A stretch of 64,000 nt of DNA, from contig NZ_JACHXD010000003.1 of assembly GCF_014191875.1 (NCBI RefSeq), positions 1-64,000 of the forward strand. The letters are read 5' to 3'. The stretch comes from Pseudoduganella violacea. GTDB lineage: Bacteria; Pseudomonadota; Gammaproteobacteria; Burkholderiales; Burkholderiaceae_D. Both the position numbers and the translations under genes were made by a program. A model generated the notes under the pieces. It was not told the DNA's origin, made no database searches, and saw nothing but the letters and a program-made list of their open reading frames with translations. How positions within the stretch are numbered: position 1 is the first letter of the stretch; every line of letters starts with the position of its first letter. Of this stretch, positions 26,171 to 34,585 are shown in pieces.

Positions 26171-26276
26171 CAAACAATGTCCAACCCTGGTGTCAGGCAC
26201 TGGGGTCGGACATTTGCTGATCTAAATCAAAGAATGTCCTACCTTGGTGCCTGACACCAGGGTGGGACATTGTTTG
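26171..26276. repeat. 106-bp nested palindromic repeat, copy 1
   Basis: Arms of 30 bases (26171-26200 and 26247-26276) are inverted copies with one mismatch. They contain the core CCCTGGTGTCAGGCAC. Between them a second, shorter inverted repeat GACATT...AATGTC encloses GAT-CTAA-ATC, so the whole segment folds as a nested palindrome. A second copy of exactly the same length is at 47657-47762. It lies between the pirin gene and the next gene, outside coding sequence. No transposase is nearby; it looks like a REP/BIME-type or MITE-like dispersed repeat. Confidence 0.85.
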
Positions 26277-26330
26277 ATTTGGCGCAAAGAGCTGGCGGTG
26301 GAGGGCTGCGGGCTCGGCTACAATGCGGGG

Positions 26331-26798
26331 ATGCCTATTCCTTTTTCTGATCTATTTGCGCGTTTGAGCCGGGCGCTGGGGTTTGAGACGGCGGAGAGTT
26401 TTCCGCCCGGCCATCCGCATGCGCGCACGCGCTGGAACGGCGCGTATTTCGATATCGCCTCGGATGTGAAGCCGGATGAGATCGAGCGCCGCATCTGCGC
26501 GGCGATCGCGAATACGCCGCTGGTGTTTGCGCATATCGTGAATCCGACGCCGGCCATGCAGCGCGCGCTGTTCGGCGTGATCGAGCAGCGTCTGCGCCAC
26601 CGCCACGAGCGCGAGGCGGCGCAGTGCGCGGCGCTGCTGATCGCCGCTTACCGCAGCCCGGATGTGCCGGAGGCCATGCCCGGCCTGCGCCAGTTGATCG
26701 ACGGCACCAGCGAGGCCGAGGCGCCAGCCCGCATCCGCGCCGTGCTGTCTTTCCTGAGCGACGTGCAGTCGCCTTTCGATGTCATCGATATGCCTTAA
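26331..26798 (+). CDS. Hypothetical protein, 155 aa
   Basis: A 155-residue soluble protein starting MPIPFSDLFARLSRALGFET; the frame is open further upstream only through the palindromic repeat, so that part is rejected. The sequence is mainly helical, with FDIASDVKPDEIERRICAAI and QRALFGVIEQRLRHRHEREA. I do not recognise the family. It is convergent with the frameshifted gene on the minus strand and overlaps its stop by 4 bases. No signal peptide or membrane segment. Confidence 0.6.
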   Translation: MPIPFSDLFARLSRALGFETAESFPPGHPHARTRWNGAYFDIASDVKPDEIERRICAAIANTPLVFAHIVNPTPAMQRALFGVIEQRLRHRHEREAAQCAALLIAAYRSPDVPEAMPGLRQLIDGTSEAEAPARIRAVLSFLSDVQSPFDVIDMP

Positions 26799-27508
26799 GC
26801 CGGCATTTCCGGCTGCTCCATGGCGGCGGCCAGCGCGGACTCGGACAAAAACCCGCTGACGCGCATGCGCGGCGGATAGCCCGCCCCCTCTTCCGGCCGC
26901 GCCCTCTCCCCTGCCGCTTCCATCACCTGCCGCCAGCGCTGCCAACGCACCCGGCCCGTATCGATCTCCGGCGACCATCCAGGTAGCGGTACATGGCTGC
27001 CGACAAAGGCCGCCCGCTTCCTGCGTCCATCTCCGTTCGCGCCAGCGCGATCATGGCCAGCTGCACGGCGGGCGCGTGCAGGGGCGCCAGCAAATACAGG
27101 CCGCGTTCCGGCGCCATGACGACCTGCTCAAGGCCGTCGCCGGCGCGGTAGGCCATATCCGGCAGCAGGATGCGCGAACTGTCGTAGGCGTCGCCCCAAG
27201 CGCCGGCGATCACGCCATTATCCAGCCGCGAAAACCTGTCCGGGCTGCGCTCGCGCAGATTGTCCAGCGCCACGGCCAACGCCTGCTCAAAGGATACGCC
27301 CCAGTCTTGCAAGACCTTCTCGCCGATCATGCTGATCGAATGCTCGCTGTCCGCTGCCGATGACGATGACGATGCGGAAGTTGTCGGCGTCATAGCGCAT
27401 CGCATCGCTGACGCCCTGCTCCCGAATCCAGGCCATCAGCATTTGGGCAAAGTCGGCCTGGCTGTCGCCGGGATGTTTTTTACGCCGGGAAAAATCGAGC
27501 AGTCCCAT
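26795..27508 (-). pseudogene. Frameshifted gene in three reading frames
   Basis: A continuous protein can be rebuilt only by joining three frames. It begins MGLLDFSRRKKHPGDSQADF at 27508 and reads to about 27360 (NFRIVIVIG). It continues in a second frame (DSEHSISMIGEKVLQDWGVS to MYRYLDG, about 26980). It ends in a third frame with SPEIDTGRVRWQRWRQVMEA to EQPEMPA at 26795. The first break falls in a repeated CATCGT run, typical of replication slippage. The intact protein would be about 236 residues and soluble. The segment GVSFEQALAVALDNLRER weakly recalls DUF1444/YtpQ. Either a decayed gene or two sequencing errors. Confidence 0.65.
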
Positions 27509-27617
27509 GGCGGATCAGGGCCGCCACAAAAAACGATTCAGCTGCATACCACCTCCACGCTCTTGAAGATGGCACACAGCATAGCAATAAACCGCGGCAG
27601 CCGGCAGCTGCTTCTTT

Positions 27618-29150
27618 TCAGATGCAGGCGCCGTAGCGGCCGCTGGCCACCGCCGGCACCTGTTCCAGCCAGCGTTGTTCCGGTTGCGGTGGACGCGGTT
27701 GCGGCACCTCGGGCAGCTGGTAGCTGCGGATATGGCGTTCGACAATGGGCAATTCGCCCACCTCGCTCAGACGGCTGTAATCGCCCAGCGCCGCAATCGC
27801 GTCCTGCTCGCCGCGGTTCTCGGTGTACTGGGCCAGCGCCAGCATGCGCAGGCTGTCGACATTTTGCAGCACCCCGCCCGGCGTATGGGGCTTGACCGCC
27901 TGCACCGGGCCACCCGCGATGCCGCGTCCATCCTCGCCGGGAAGGCGCGGGGCGCTGCGCGTCAGGGAGCTGGTTTGACCCACTGCACGGCTGTACCAGG
28001 CGGCGGCCTGGGCGAAGTCCCGCGTCACGCCATGGCCGGTTTCGTAGCAGTAGGCGAGGCTGATCTGGCCGGCCAGATCGCCCTGCTCCGCCGCGCGCCG
28101 GTACCAGTAGACGGCCAACTCGCGGTCTGCCTCGCTTTGCACATACTCCATCAGCATATCGCCCAGGCGCACCTGGGCGCGCGTGAAGCCTTGGGCGGCG
28201 GCGCGTTCGAGCCAGTGGCGCGCCTGCTTGCGGTCGGCCGCCACGCCCAGACCGCGCTCATAGGCGACCGACAGGTTTTGCTGGGCCCAGGCATTGCCTT
28301 GGGTGGCGGCCTTGCGATACCACTCGACGGCGACAGCCGGATTCTGTTCCAGGCCTTGTCCGCGCCAATACATATAACCCAGATTATTCTGCGCCACGTC
28401 ATAACCCTGCAGGGCCGCCAACAGATACATGCGGGCCGCTTCGTCGAAGTCCTTGGGCACGCCGTCGCCGCGCTGGTACATCAAGCCCAGGGCGTTCTGC
28501 GCCTGGGCGTTGCCATCGTCGGCCGCCGCCTGATACCAGCGCAAGGCTTCCACCTTATCCTTGGGCAGCAACACGCCGTTGAAGTAGCAGTTGCCCAGCC
28601 AAAGCTGGGCTTCGGCGCTGCCGCTTTGCGCCGCCTGGCGATACCAGCGCAGCGCGTCGTCGGGATTGGGCGCCACGCCGCGCCCCTGCTCCAGCAGGCG
28701 CGCCAGCAGCAGTTGTTCGGCGGCGCCGCCCTTCTCGGCCGCGGCGCGCGCCTGCAGATATTCGCGCACCAGCGACGGATCGGACACCAGATCGGTCGGC
28801 GTATGCACGTAGCGGAATTGCAGCCAGGCGGCGACGGGCTTGCCATCCACCGCGGCGGGCTGGAAACGGCAGGCGCGGCCAGCGGCCAGCGCGGCCTGAT
28901 CGAAAGCGGTCGAGCCGCTCGATTGCAGCAGGCGGGCGGCCAGCAGCTTGCCGTCCACGCCAACTTGGTATGCCAGGGTCGCCGCCGTCTGCATTTCGAC
29001 GTCGCCCACGAGCTGGGGCCACTCCGGCTTGAAGCAGTGTGCGAAATCGATGATGGCGGGGGTAGCCGCGCTGGCGGCGGGGGGCTGCTGGGCTGAGACG
29101 GAAGCCGCCATGACACAGAGAACTGGCAAAAGCGAAAGCTTGTTCTTCAT
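27618..29150 (-). CDS. Exported TonB-C / Sel1-repeat protein
   Basis: A 510-residue protein. Signal peptide 1-21 (ending SVSAQ). Residues about 35-125 form a TonB-C/energy-transducer-like domain (AATLAYQVGVDGKLLAARLL, DQAALAAGRACRFQPAAVDG). About 135-390 holds at least six Sel1-type TPR-like repeats of 36 residues, each with the A-x2-LG-x-MY/CY-G-G-V pattern (ALGLMYQRGDGVPKDFDEAA, NLGYMYWRGQGLEQNPAVAV). A Pro-rich tail follows. Sel1 repeats mediate protein contacts; combined with TonB-C and export, a periplasmic scaffold role is likely. I chose the ATG at 29150 at the signal peptide. Confidence 0.85.
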   Translation of the reverse strand: MKNKLSLLPVLCVMAASVSAQQPPAASAATPAIIDFAHCFKPEWPQLVGDVEMQTAATLAYQVGVDGKLLAARLLQSSGSTAFDQAALAAGRACRFQPAAVDGKPVAAWLQFRYVHTPTDLVSDPSLVREYLQARAAAEKGGAAEQLLLARLLEQGRGVAPNPDDALRWYRQAAQSGSAEAQLWLGNCYFNGVLLPKDKVEALRWYQAAADDGNAQAQNALGLMYQRGDGVPKDFDEAARMYLLAALQGYDVAQNNLGYMYWRGQGLEQNPAVAVEWYRKAATQGNAWAQQNLSVAYERGLGVAADRKQARHWLERAAAQGFTRAQVRLGDMLMEYVQSEADRELAVYWYRRAAEQGDLAGQISLAYCYETGHGVTRDFAQAAAWYSRAVGQTSSLTRSAPRLPGEDGRGIAGGPVQAVKPHTPGGVLQNVDSLRMLALAQYTENRGEQDAIAALGDYSRLSEVGELPIVERHIRSYQLPEVPQPRPPQPEQRWLEQVPAVASGRYGACI

Positions 29151-29268
29151 GAGAGTAAGCCTGATAAACAGTCGGGGTAAAACCGTTTTTTTGCACCATG
29201 AACGCCAATGCAATCCTCCACTATAGTCCATGGCAGCTTTGAAAACTTACACGGATTATCACTATGTG

Positions 29269-30414
29269 TCAGACTTGCCACTCGGCGGCAGGCGCCGGAC
29301 GCGCCGCGCGCGCGCCGGCTTCGTTGCTGGGCACATAGCGCTCGCGCAGTTTCATGAAGGGCGTCTCGACCAGCAGGTACAGCAGCCAGCCCGCCAGGCC
29401 GCTGGCAAGCAGCATGATAGCGATGCCGCCCGCCGACTCCGGCCCCATTCCGTGCTTGAGCAGCTCGGGCTTGAGCAGGATGCAGAGCTGCTTATGCGTG
29501 AGGTAGATGGCGTAGGACCAGATGGCGATGGCCGAGGCGCCCGGCACGCGCAGGCGGCACAGCCAGGAGGCCGGACTCAGGGCCGACAGCAACAGCAAGG
29601 AGAAGCCCAGTCCCAGCAGCGGATAGCCGGCCACGGTGATGGCCTGGCCGTAGTGGTCGTCATGGAACTGGTTTAGCGCCAGCACGGTAATGAGCAGGCC
29701 CGCCGCCAGCGTCCAGTTGCCGTACGCCGTGCAGCGCTCCCACAGCGGCCGGTGGAAATTCTTCAGCAGCGCCAGCGCCACGCCCGCCACCAATTCGTCG
29801 AAACGGCACAGGGTCGAGTAGTAGATACTGGTATAGAAGGCGGCGCTGCCGTCGGGCGGCGGCTGCACCTGCTGCCACAGCCAGCCGCGTATCAGCATGC
29901 CGGCCGCGAAGCTGGCGAAAATGGCGATCCAGGCCCAGGCCAGCGAACGGCGCCAGCCGGCGATCAGCAGCGCCAGCGCCGGCAGCAGCATATAGAACTG
30001 CTCTTCCACGCACAGCGACCAGGCATGGGAAAACAGGGTGCCGGGAATCAGCTGGAAATTCAGGGTGAAGCTGAAGTACTTCCACCACGGCGCCGGCTGC
30101 GCGGCGCCGGCGAAATACGGCCAGAAGGCATACAGCGCCAGCACCACATAGTAATTGGGCAAGGTGCGCAGCAGGCGACGCGCATAGAAATGCTTGAGCG
30201 AGAAGCCGCCGCGGCGCAGACTGCCGAAAATCTGGTTGCCGATCAGGTAGCCCGACAGCGCGAAGAACAGGTCAACCCCGGCCCAGCCTATCTCGCTGAA
30301 AAAGCCGAAGGTGGGTTTGTGGCTGACGAAGATCATGTAATGGTTCATGAACACCAGCACGATGGCGAGCGCGCGCAGGGTGTCCAGACCGTGGAGGCGG
30401 GAGCTTGGCTTCAT
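29269..30414 (-). CDS. Acyltransferase 3 family (OafA/YrhL-like) membrane protein
   Basis: A 381-residue inner-membrane protein with about ten helices that transfers acyl groups to envelope sugars. The N-terminal LHGLDTLRALAIVLVFMNHY is the defining motif, with the conserved R and the H in helix 1. AGVDLFFALSGYLIGNQIF and the loop FSHAWSLCVEEQFYMLLPAL (the SLxxEExFY signature) complete the family pattern. The specific acceptor is unknown. It is divergent from the aspartoacylase-like gene. No glycan biosynthesis genes lie next to it. Confidence 0.93.
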   Translation of the reverse strand: MKPSSRLHGLDTLRALAIVLVFMNHYMIFVSHKPTFGFFSEIGWAGVDLFFALSGYLIGNQIFGSLRRGGFSLKHFYARRLLRTLPNYYVVLALYAFWPYFAGAAQPAPWWKYFSFTLNFQLIPGTLFSHAWSLCVEEQFYMLLPALALLIAGWRRSLAWAWIAIFASFAAGMLIRGWLWQQVQPPPDGSAAFYTSIYYSTLCRFDELVAGVALALLKNFHRPLWERCTAYGNWTLAAGLLITVLALNQFHDDHYGQAITVAGYPLLGLGFSLLLLSALSPASWLCRLRVPGASAIAIWSYAIYLTHKQLCILLKPELLKHGMGPESAGGIAIMLLASGLAGWLLYLLVETPFMKLRERYVPSNEAGARAARPAPAAEWQV

Positions 30415-30495
30415 CCCGGCATTTTACCCGCCGCGCCGGCCGCGCCGGGAATCCCGCTAGAATAGCTGCCACTTGCATAATCTTGAGGAACCGGC

Positions 30496-31455
30496 ATGAC
30501 TTCGGCAGACACGCTGCAATTCAAATCCATCAACTACACCGGCCAAGGCCCGGGGCCGCGCCTGATCGTCACCGGCGCCGTGCATGGCAACGAGGTGTGC
30601 GGCACCCAGGCCATCCTGCGCGTGCTGCGGGAACTCGACGAAGGCAGCCTGCGCATCCGCAACGGCAGCGTGACCTTTGTCCCCATCGTCAATCCGCTTG
30701 CCTACGCCAAGGGCCAGCGCGCGGGCGAGCGCAATCTGAACCGCAACCTCTTCCCCAAGGAGCCGCCGCAGGATTTTGAAGACCGCATCGGCAACTGGCT
30801 CTGTCCCCTGCTGGCCAGCCACGACGTGCTGCTCGACCTGCACTCCTTCAATGCCGCCAGCCAGCCCTTTGTGATGGTCGGGCCGCGCAATAACGATGGG
30901 CCGCTGGAACCATTCCGCCACGAGGAAAAGGAGCGCGCGCTGGCGCGCCGTCTGGGCGTCACACGCTTCGTCGACGGCTGGCTGCGCACCTACGGCGCGG
31001 GCGTACAGCGCCGCCTGCGCGGCAGCAGCGAACTGGCAACCGTGCTGCGCTACGGCATGGGCACCACCGAATACATGCGCAGCAGCGGCGGCTATGCGCT
31101 CACGCTCGAATGCGGCCAGCACGCCGATCCGCAAGCGCCGCAGGTCGCCTACCGCGCCATCCTGAACACGCTCGCCTTCCTCGGCTTGATCGAAGCGACG
31201 GCGCCGCAGCCGGTCGATCCGGCCGTGGTGGAAGCGCTCAGCATGGCCGAGGTGTACGACAAGCTGCATGCGGACGACCGCTTCAGCCGCAGTTGGTCCA
31301 GCTTCGACCGCGTGGCCCGGGGCGAAGAGATCGGCCGCCGCGCCGACGGCACGCCGGTGCTGGCCGAGTACGACGCCCTCATCCTCTTCCCCGACAGCGG
31401 CGCCGCCGCCAACAGCGAATGGTATTACCTGGCCAAGGTGAACCAAGGCTTTTGA
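30496..31455 (+). CDS. Succinylglutamate desuccinylase/aspartoacylase family protein
   Basis: A 319-residue zinc-dependent amidohydrolase of the AstE/ASPA (M14-like) family. Zinc ligands are H30 and E33 in GAVHGNEVCG and a later His in VLLDLHSFNAAS. The substrate-binding ERNLNRNLFPK (about 77-87) and catalytic Glu in YALTLECGQHADP are intact. It has the extra C-terminal beta domain (residues 230-319). Relatives deacylate N-acyl amino acids; the exact substrate is open, and no arginine-catabolism genes are near. GAGGAACCGGC precedes the start. Confidence 0.88.
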   Translation: MTSADTLQFKSINYTGQGPGPRLIVTGAVHGNEVCGTQAILRVLRELDEGSLRIRNGSVTFVPIVNPLAYAKGQRAGERNLNRNLFPKEPPQDFEDRIGNWLCPLLASHDVLLDLHSFNAASQPFVMVGPRNNDGPLEPFRHEEKERALARRLGVTRFVDGWLRTYGAGVQRRLRGSSELATVLRYGMGTTEYMRSSGGYALTLECGQHADPQAPQVAYRAILNTLAFLGLIEATAPQPVDPAVVEALSMAEVYDKLHADDRFSRSWSSFDRVARGEEIGRRADGTPVLAEYDALILFPDSGAAANSEWYYLAKVNQGF

Positions 31456-31535
31456 ATCGAAAGTATGTGGTTTGTACGCACACAAGCTGGCCGCGGGTAT
31501 TAGGTAAGAATAAAATCTCCTTACAAGGAGACAAC

Positions 31536-32315
31536 ATGAAAACGCCGCTGCTCATCTCGTGCGCCGCTGCCGTCCTGGGCGGCCCGCTCCCTGCCGCGGC
31601 CGAGCCGGAACCGCAATACACCTTGCGCATCCTGGCGCAGGAAAGCGTACCGCCCAAATGGCTGCCGCGCGAAGGCGGCGTGCCGGCCGGAGTCTGCCCC
31701 GACATCCTGGCCGCCATCGAAAAAATCCAGCCGCGCCTGCGCTTCACGGGCATGGAGGACGCGCGCTCCGTGCCGGTGATCGAGCGGGGCCTGGAAAATG
31801 GCGGCGTGGGCGCCGCCTGCGCCCTGCTCGACACGCCGCGCCGGCGCCAGATCGCCAGCGTGGCCGGCAAGTCCCTGTACACCGTGCGCCACCGGCTGGC
31901 CTCCGCCGCCAATGACAAGGTCAATATCGAAACGCTGGAAGAGCTGGTGCGCCTGCGGCCGCTGATCAACACGCCACGCGGCGCCGCCTACTCCGAGCAA
32001 TTGCGCATTCTCGGCCTCGAAGTCGACGACAGCACCGGCGACAACCTGACCAATCTGCGCAAGGTCGTCGCCGGCCATGGCCGTTTCATCTATATGAACG
32101 AACTGACACTGGCCTGGCTGATCCGCGAGCACGGTCTGCAAAACAAGGTGCGCCTGCAGCCGAATATCCTGAAAGAAGAGCCGATCTACTTCTGGATCAG
32201 CAAAAAAGCCGATCCGATCGCCACGCGCCTGGCCGACCAGGCCTTGCACCGCCTGCACAGCAGCGGCGAGCTGGCACGCATCTACCAGCGCTGGTCCAGC
32301 CAGCGCCAGCCTTGA
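31536..32315 (+). CDS. Periplasmic solute-binding protein, SBP_bac_3-like
   Basis: A 259-residue exported protein; signal peptide 1-22 (ending PAAAE). The fold pattern is LRILAQESVPPKWLPREGGV, GVCPDILAAIEKIQPRLRFT, then RSVPVIERGLENGGVGAACA, typical of family 3 binding proteins that lack their own ABC genes in Oxalobacteraceae. It resembles the protein at 6823-7662 in size and layout, though the two are divergent in sequence. AAGGAGACAAC sets the start. Ligand unknown. Confidence 0.8.
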   Translation: MKTPLLISCAAAVLGGPLPAAAEPEPQYTLRILAQESVPPKWLPREGGVPAGVCPDILAAIEKIQPRLRFTGMEDARSVPVIERGLENGGVGAACALLDTPRRRQIASVAGKSLYTVRHRLASAANDKVNIETLEELVRLRPLINTPRGAAYSEQLRILGLEVDDSTGDNLTNLRKVVAGHGRFIYMNELTLAWLIREHGLQNKVRLQPNILKEEPIYFWISKKADPIATRLADQALHRLHSSGELARIYQRWSSQRQP

Positions 32316-32382
32316 ACCGGCGCTGCAGGTAATGGGCGATGCCGGTCAAGAACTGAAGCCGGTACTGCCAGGTGCGCGGTTT

Positions 32383-32796
32383 TCAGCGTTCCGGCCGGCC
32401 CAGCGCGCCTTTGGCGGCGGCATTCAAGATGCGCCGGAAGGTGGGGCATTCCAGATGGCTGGCAGCGCGGCAGGCGGCGGCGTGGCGCAGGCCGTCGCGC
32501 ATGGCGCTCAGCTTGCGGATGGTGCGCTCCAGCTCATCGGCCTTGGTCAGCAGCAGGGCGCGGTCCATTTGCAGGCTGCCGTCGCCGGCGAACATGTGCC
32601 CGATCTCGGCCAGCGTGAAGCCGGCGCTACGCCCGAGGGCGATCAGGGCCAGGCGCTCCAGCACCGAGGCGTCGAACAGGCGGCGCAAGCCGCGCCGGCC
32701 GGCGGCGGCGATCAGGCCTTTCTCTTCATAGTAGCGCAGCGCCGACGGCGCCAGGCCGGCGCGCCGCGCCACTTCGGCTATATCCAGTTTTTTCAT
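32383..32796 (-). CDS. MerR-family transcriptional regulator
   Basis: A 137-residue regulator. The winged helix is KLDIAEVARRAGLAPSALRY-YEEKGLI at the N-terminus and the dimerisation helix follows at about 75-105. Cys residues near the C-terminus (HAAACRAASHLECPTF) could bind metal or sense redox, though it is not the CX2CXCX5C cluster motif of SoxR. It is divergent from a methyltransferase gene. A SoxR-type 8-bp inverted repeat sits in a 19-bp promoter spacer between them. I infer that it activates the methyltransferase promoter by DNA distortion and represses itself. Confidence 0.92.
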   Translation of the reverse strand: MKKLDIAEVARRAGLAPSALRYYEEKGLIAAAGRRGLRRLFDASVLERLALIALGRSAGFTLAEIGHMFAGDGSLQMDRALLLTKADELERTIRKLSAMRDGLRHAAACRAASHLECPTFRRILNAAAKGALGRPER

Positions 32797-32798
32797 GC

Positions 32799-32829
32799 TT
32801 GACTTCAAGTGAGCTTGAAGTTGCAGAAT
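32799..32829 (+). promoter_or_regulatory. MerR-type promoter/operator
   Basis: A -35 TTGACT (32799-32804) and -10 CAGAAT (32824-32829) are separated by 19 bp. Centred in the spacer is a perfect inverted repeat ACTTCAAG-TGAG-CTTGAAGT (32802-32821). This is the standard MerR-family architecture, and the arms are close to the SoxR box. It drives the methyltransferase gene at 32856 and borders the MerR ATG. Confidence 0.85.
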
Positions 32830-32855
32830 ATCAGAATCAAGCCAAGGAGACTCTT

Positions 32856-33707
32856 ATGACGCAGATTCATCAAGCAAACCAGGACCAGGTGCAGTTGTGG
32901 AACGGCCATACCGGCCACGCCTGGGTCGACATGCAGGGAGTGCTGGACCAGCTGTTCACGCCCATGGAGCGGCGGCTGATGCAAGAGGCGGCGGCACTGC
33001 GTCCCAGCACGGTGCTCGACGTGGGCTGCGGCACCGGCGCCGTGACGCTGGCCCTGGCGCGCGGCCTGGGCGGCCAGGCGCAATGCACGGGCGCCGATAT
33101 TTCCCAGCCCATGATCGAGGCGGCCCAGGCCCGCGCCGCGCGCGCAGAGACGCCGGCCAGCTTCGTGCTGGCCGATGCGCAGACCCATGATTTCGGCCAG
33201 GCCCGTTTCGATCTGATCGTCTCGCGCCTGGGCGTGATGTTCTTCGACGATCCAGTGCGCGCCTTTGGCAATCTGCGCCAGGCCGCCGTCAAGGGCGCGG
33301 CACTGCGCTTCATCGCCTGGCGCGGTCCCGAGGAAAATCCCTTCATGACGGCGGGCGAGCGCGCCGTGGCCCACCTGCTGCCGGCGCTGGCGCCGCGCCC
33401 GGCGGACAGGCCGGGCCAGTTCGGCCTGGCCAGCCGGGAGCGCATCATCAGCCTGCTCCAGCAAAGCGGCTGGCAGGACGTCGAGGTGGCGCCGCTGGAC
33501 CTGGCCTGCGCCATTCCGGAGGCGGATCTGGTGCCGTATCTGAGCATGCTCGGTCCCGTCGGCCCGATCCTGCCCAATGAAAGCGAGGCGCGCCGCCGTG
33601 AAATCGTCGGTCTGATGCGGGCCGCCTGCGAACCCTATGTGCATGGCGGCGAGGTGCGCATCAACGCGGCCTGCTGGCTGGCCAGCGCCCGTAACCCGGG
33701 CGCATAA
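32856..33707 (+). CDS. Class I SAM-dependent methyltransferase
   Basis: A 283-residue enzyme of the UbiE/Methyltransf_11 type. The SAM-binding motif I is STVLDVGCGTGAVTLALARG, motif II CTGADISQPMIEAAQARA, and motif III region FDLIVSRLGVMFFDDPVRAF. The substrate cannot be assigned; the C-terminal half (RERIISLLQQSGWQDVEVAP) is typical of small-molecule methyltransferases. AAGGAGACTCTT sets the start. It is the only gene downstream of the MerR-type promoter, so it is probably induced by the MerR ligand, for example a toxic compound or metal. Confidence 0.9.
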   Translation: MTQIHQANQDQVQLWNGHTGHAWVDMQGVLDQLFTPMERRLMQEAAALRPSTVLDVGCGTGAVTLALARGLGGQAQCTGADISQPMIEAAQARAARAETPASFVLADAQTHDFGQARFDLIVSRLGVMFFDDPVRAFGNLRQAAVKGAALRFIAWRGPEENPFMTAGERAVAHLLPALAPRPADRPGQFGLASRERIISLLQQSGWQDVEVAPLDLACAIPEADLVPYLSMLGPVGPILPNESEARRREIVGLMRAACEPYVHGGEVRINAACWLASARNPGA

Positions 33708-33733
33708 AGCCCTCCCCTATGCCGGCCGCGCCT

Positions 33734-34054
33734 TCAGTGCGTGGCCAGCAGCTTCAGGCCGGCGATGCCCAGCACGATCAGGGCGATGCAGCCGACGCGC
33801 GCCGCGCTGGCCGGCTCGTTCAAGACCATGATGCCGAAGATGACGGTGCCGACGGTGCCGATGCCGGTCCACACGGCATAGGCGGTGCCCAACGGCAGTT
33901 GGCGCAGCGCGAGGCCGAGCAGGCCGACGCTGGCGGCCATGGCGCCCACGGTGAGCACGGTCGGTACGGGTTTGGTGAATCCGGCGGTATACTTGAGGCC
34001 TACTGCCCAAGCGACTTCCAACAAGCCAGCCAGAAAAAGAATGAACCAGGACAT
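33734..34054 (-). CDS. sugE: Guanidinium exporter Gdx (SugE, SMR family)
   Basis: A 106-residue, four-helix small multidrug resistance protein. [20 protein letters not shown] contains the conserved TM1 Glu (E13) that exchanges protons for guanidinium, and [20 protein letters not shown] is the SMR signature. The Gdx subtype is indicated by W residues at WAVGLKY and by the guanidine-II riboswitch in its leader. The upstream part of the frame crosses the riboswitch and is not coding. The start has GGGAGAGACATC, with the SD close to the second riboswitch hairpin. Confidence 0.93.
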   Translation of the reverse strand: MSWFILFLAGLLEVAWAVGLKYTAGFTKPVPTVLTVGAMAASVGLLGLALRQLPLGTAYAVWTGIGTVGTVIFGIMVLNEPASAARVGCIALIVLGIAGLKLLATH

Positions 34055-34074
34055 GATGTCTCTCCCAAAGTCAT

Positions 34075-34124
34075 GGCAGGGCCGTCCCTGCCTGGCTCCC
34101 TTGCTGCGGCGGGGTCGTCCCCGC
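34075..34124 (-). promoter_or_regulatory. Guanidine-II riboswitch (mini-ykkC)
   Basis: On the minus strand two hairpins precede sugE. The first (34109-34124) is GCGGGG-ACGA-CCCCGC and the second (34075-34092) is GGCAGGG-ACGG-CCCTGCC. Two GC-rich stems with ACGR tetraloops separated by a short linker define the mini-ykkC motif, whose loops dock on guanidinium. The second hairpin ends about 20 bases from the start codon, close to the GGGAGAG ribosome binding site, consistent with translational control. Confidence 0.92.
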
Positions 34125-34189
34125 GGGAGAAGCGCCAGCAGTATACCACCTCCGCTCCCGGCATGTTTTGGAACGGCTTTCAGCAACCC

Positions 34190-34248
34190 TTGAAATTATA
34201 TCGTAGAATACCGATATGTTAATCGGAAGTATCCGATATTCGTATCGT
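34190..34248 (+). promoter_or_regulatory. Promoter and operators of the ArsR/OYE unit
   Basis: TTGAAA (34190-34195) can serve as -35, with a weak -10 around 34213-34220 (GATATGTT). Two dyads overlap and follow it: TATCG-N8-CGATA (34199-34216) and ATCGGA-AGTA-TCCGAT (34222-34237), with another CGTATCG half-site to 34248. The repeated ATCGG/CCGAT core just before the ArsR gene is a likely autorepression operator. Confidence 0.55.
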
Positions 34249-34261
34249 TAAAAACCGAATT

Positions 34262-34558
34262 ATGGACATCGACGCAATCCACAAAGCCCTGGCCAATCCG
34301 GTCCGGCGCCAGATCCTGGCCTGGTTGAAAGAGCCGCAGCAGTACTTCAGCGAGCAGCACCTTCCGCTCGACATGGGGGTCTGCGCCGGCCAGATCGACA
34401 AGCGCGCAGGCCTGTCGCAATCGACGGTATCGGCCCACCTGACCACCCTGCAAAACGCGGGACTGGTGACGGTGCAGCGCCTGGGCCAGTGGAACTTCTT
34501 CAAACGCGACGAGGCCACGATTCAGGCTTTTCTCGACCATATGAACAAGGGGCTGTAG
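34262..34558 (+). CDS. ArsR-family transcriptional repressor
   Basis: A 98-residue winged-helix repressor. The core DKRAGLSQSTVSAHLTTLQN-AGLVTVQRLGQWNFFKRDE is the ArsR recognition helix and wing. It lacks the ELCVCDL metal site; the single Cys in DMGVCAGQID could sense electrophiles. It is followed 27 bases later by an Old Yellow Enzyme gene, the arrangement of PyeR and its xenobiotic reductase in Pseudomonas, so a reactive-electrophile response is more likely than metal sensing. Confidence 0.9.
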   Translation: MDIDAIHKALANPVRRQILAWLKEPQQYFSEQHLPLDMGVCAGQIDKRAGLSQSTVSAHLTTLQNAGLVTVQRLGQWNFFKRDEATIQAFLDHMNKGL

Positions 34559-34585
34559 CCGGCCCATACACTGCAAGGACACAAT

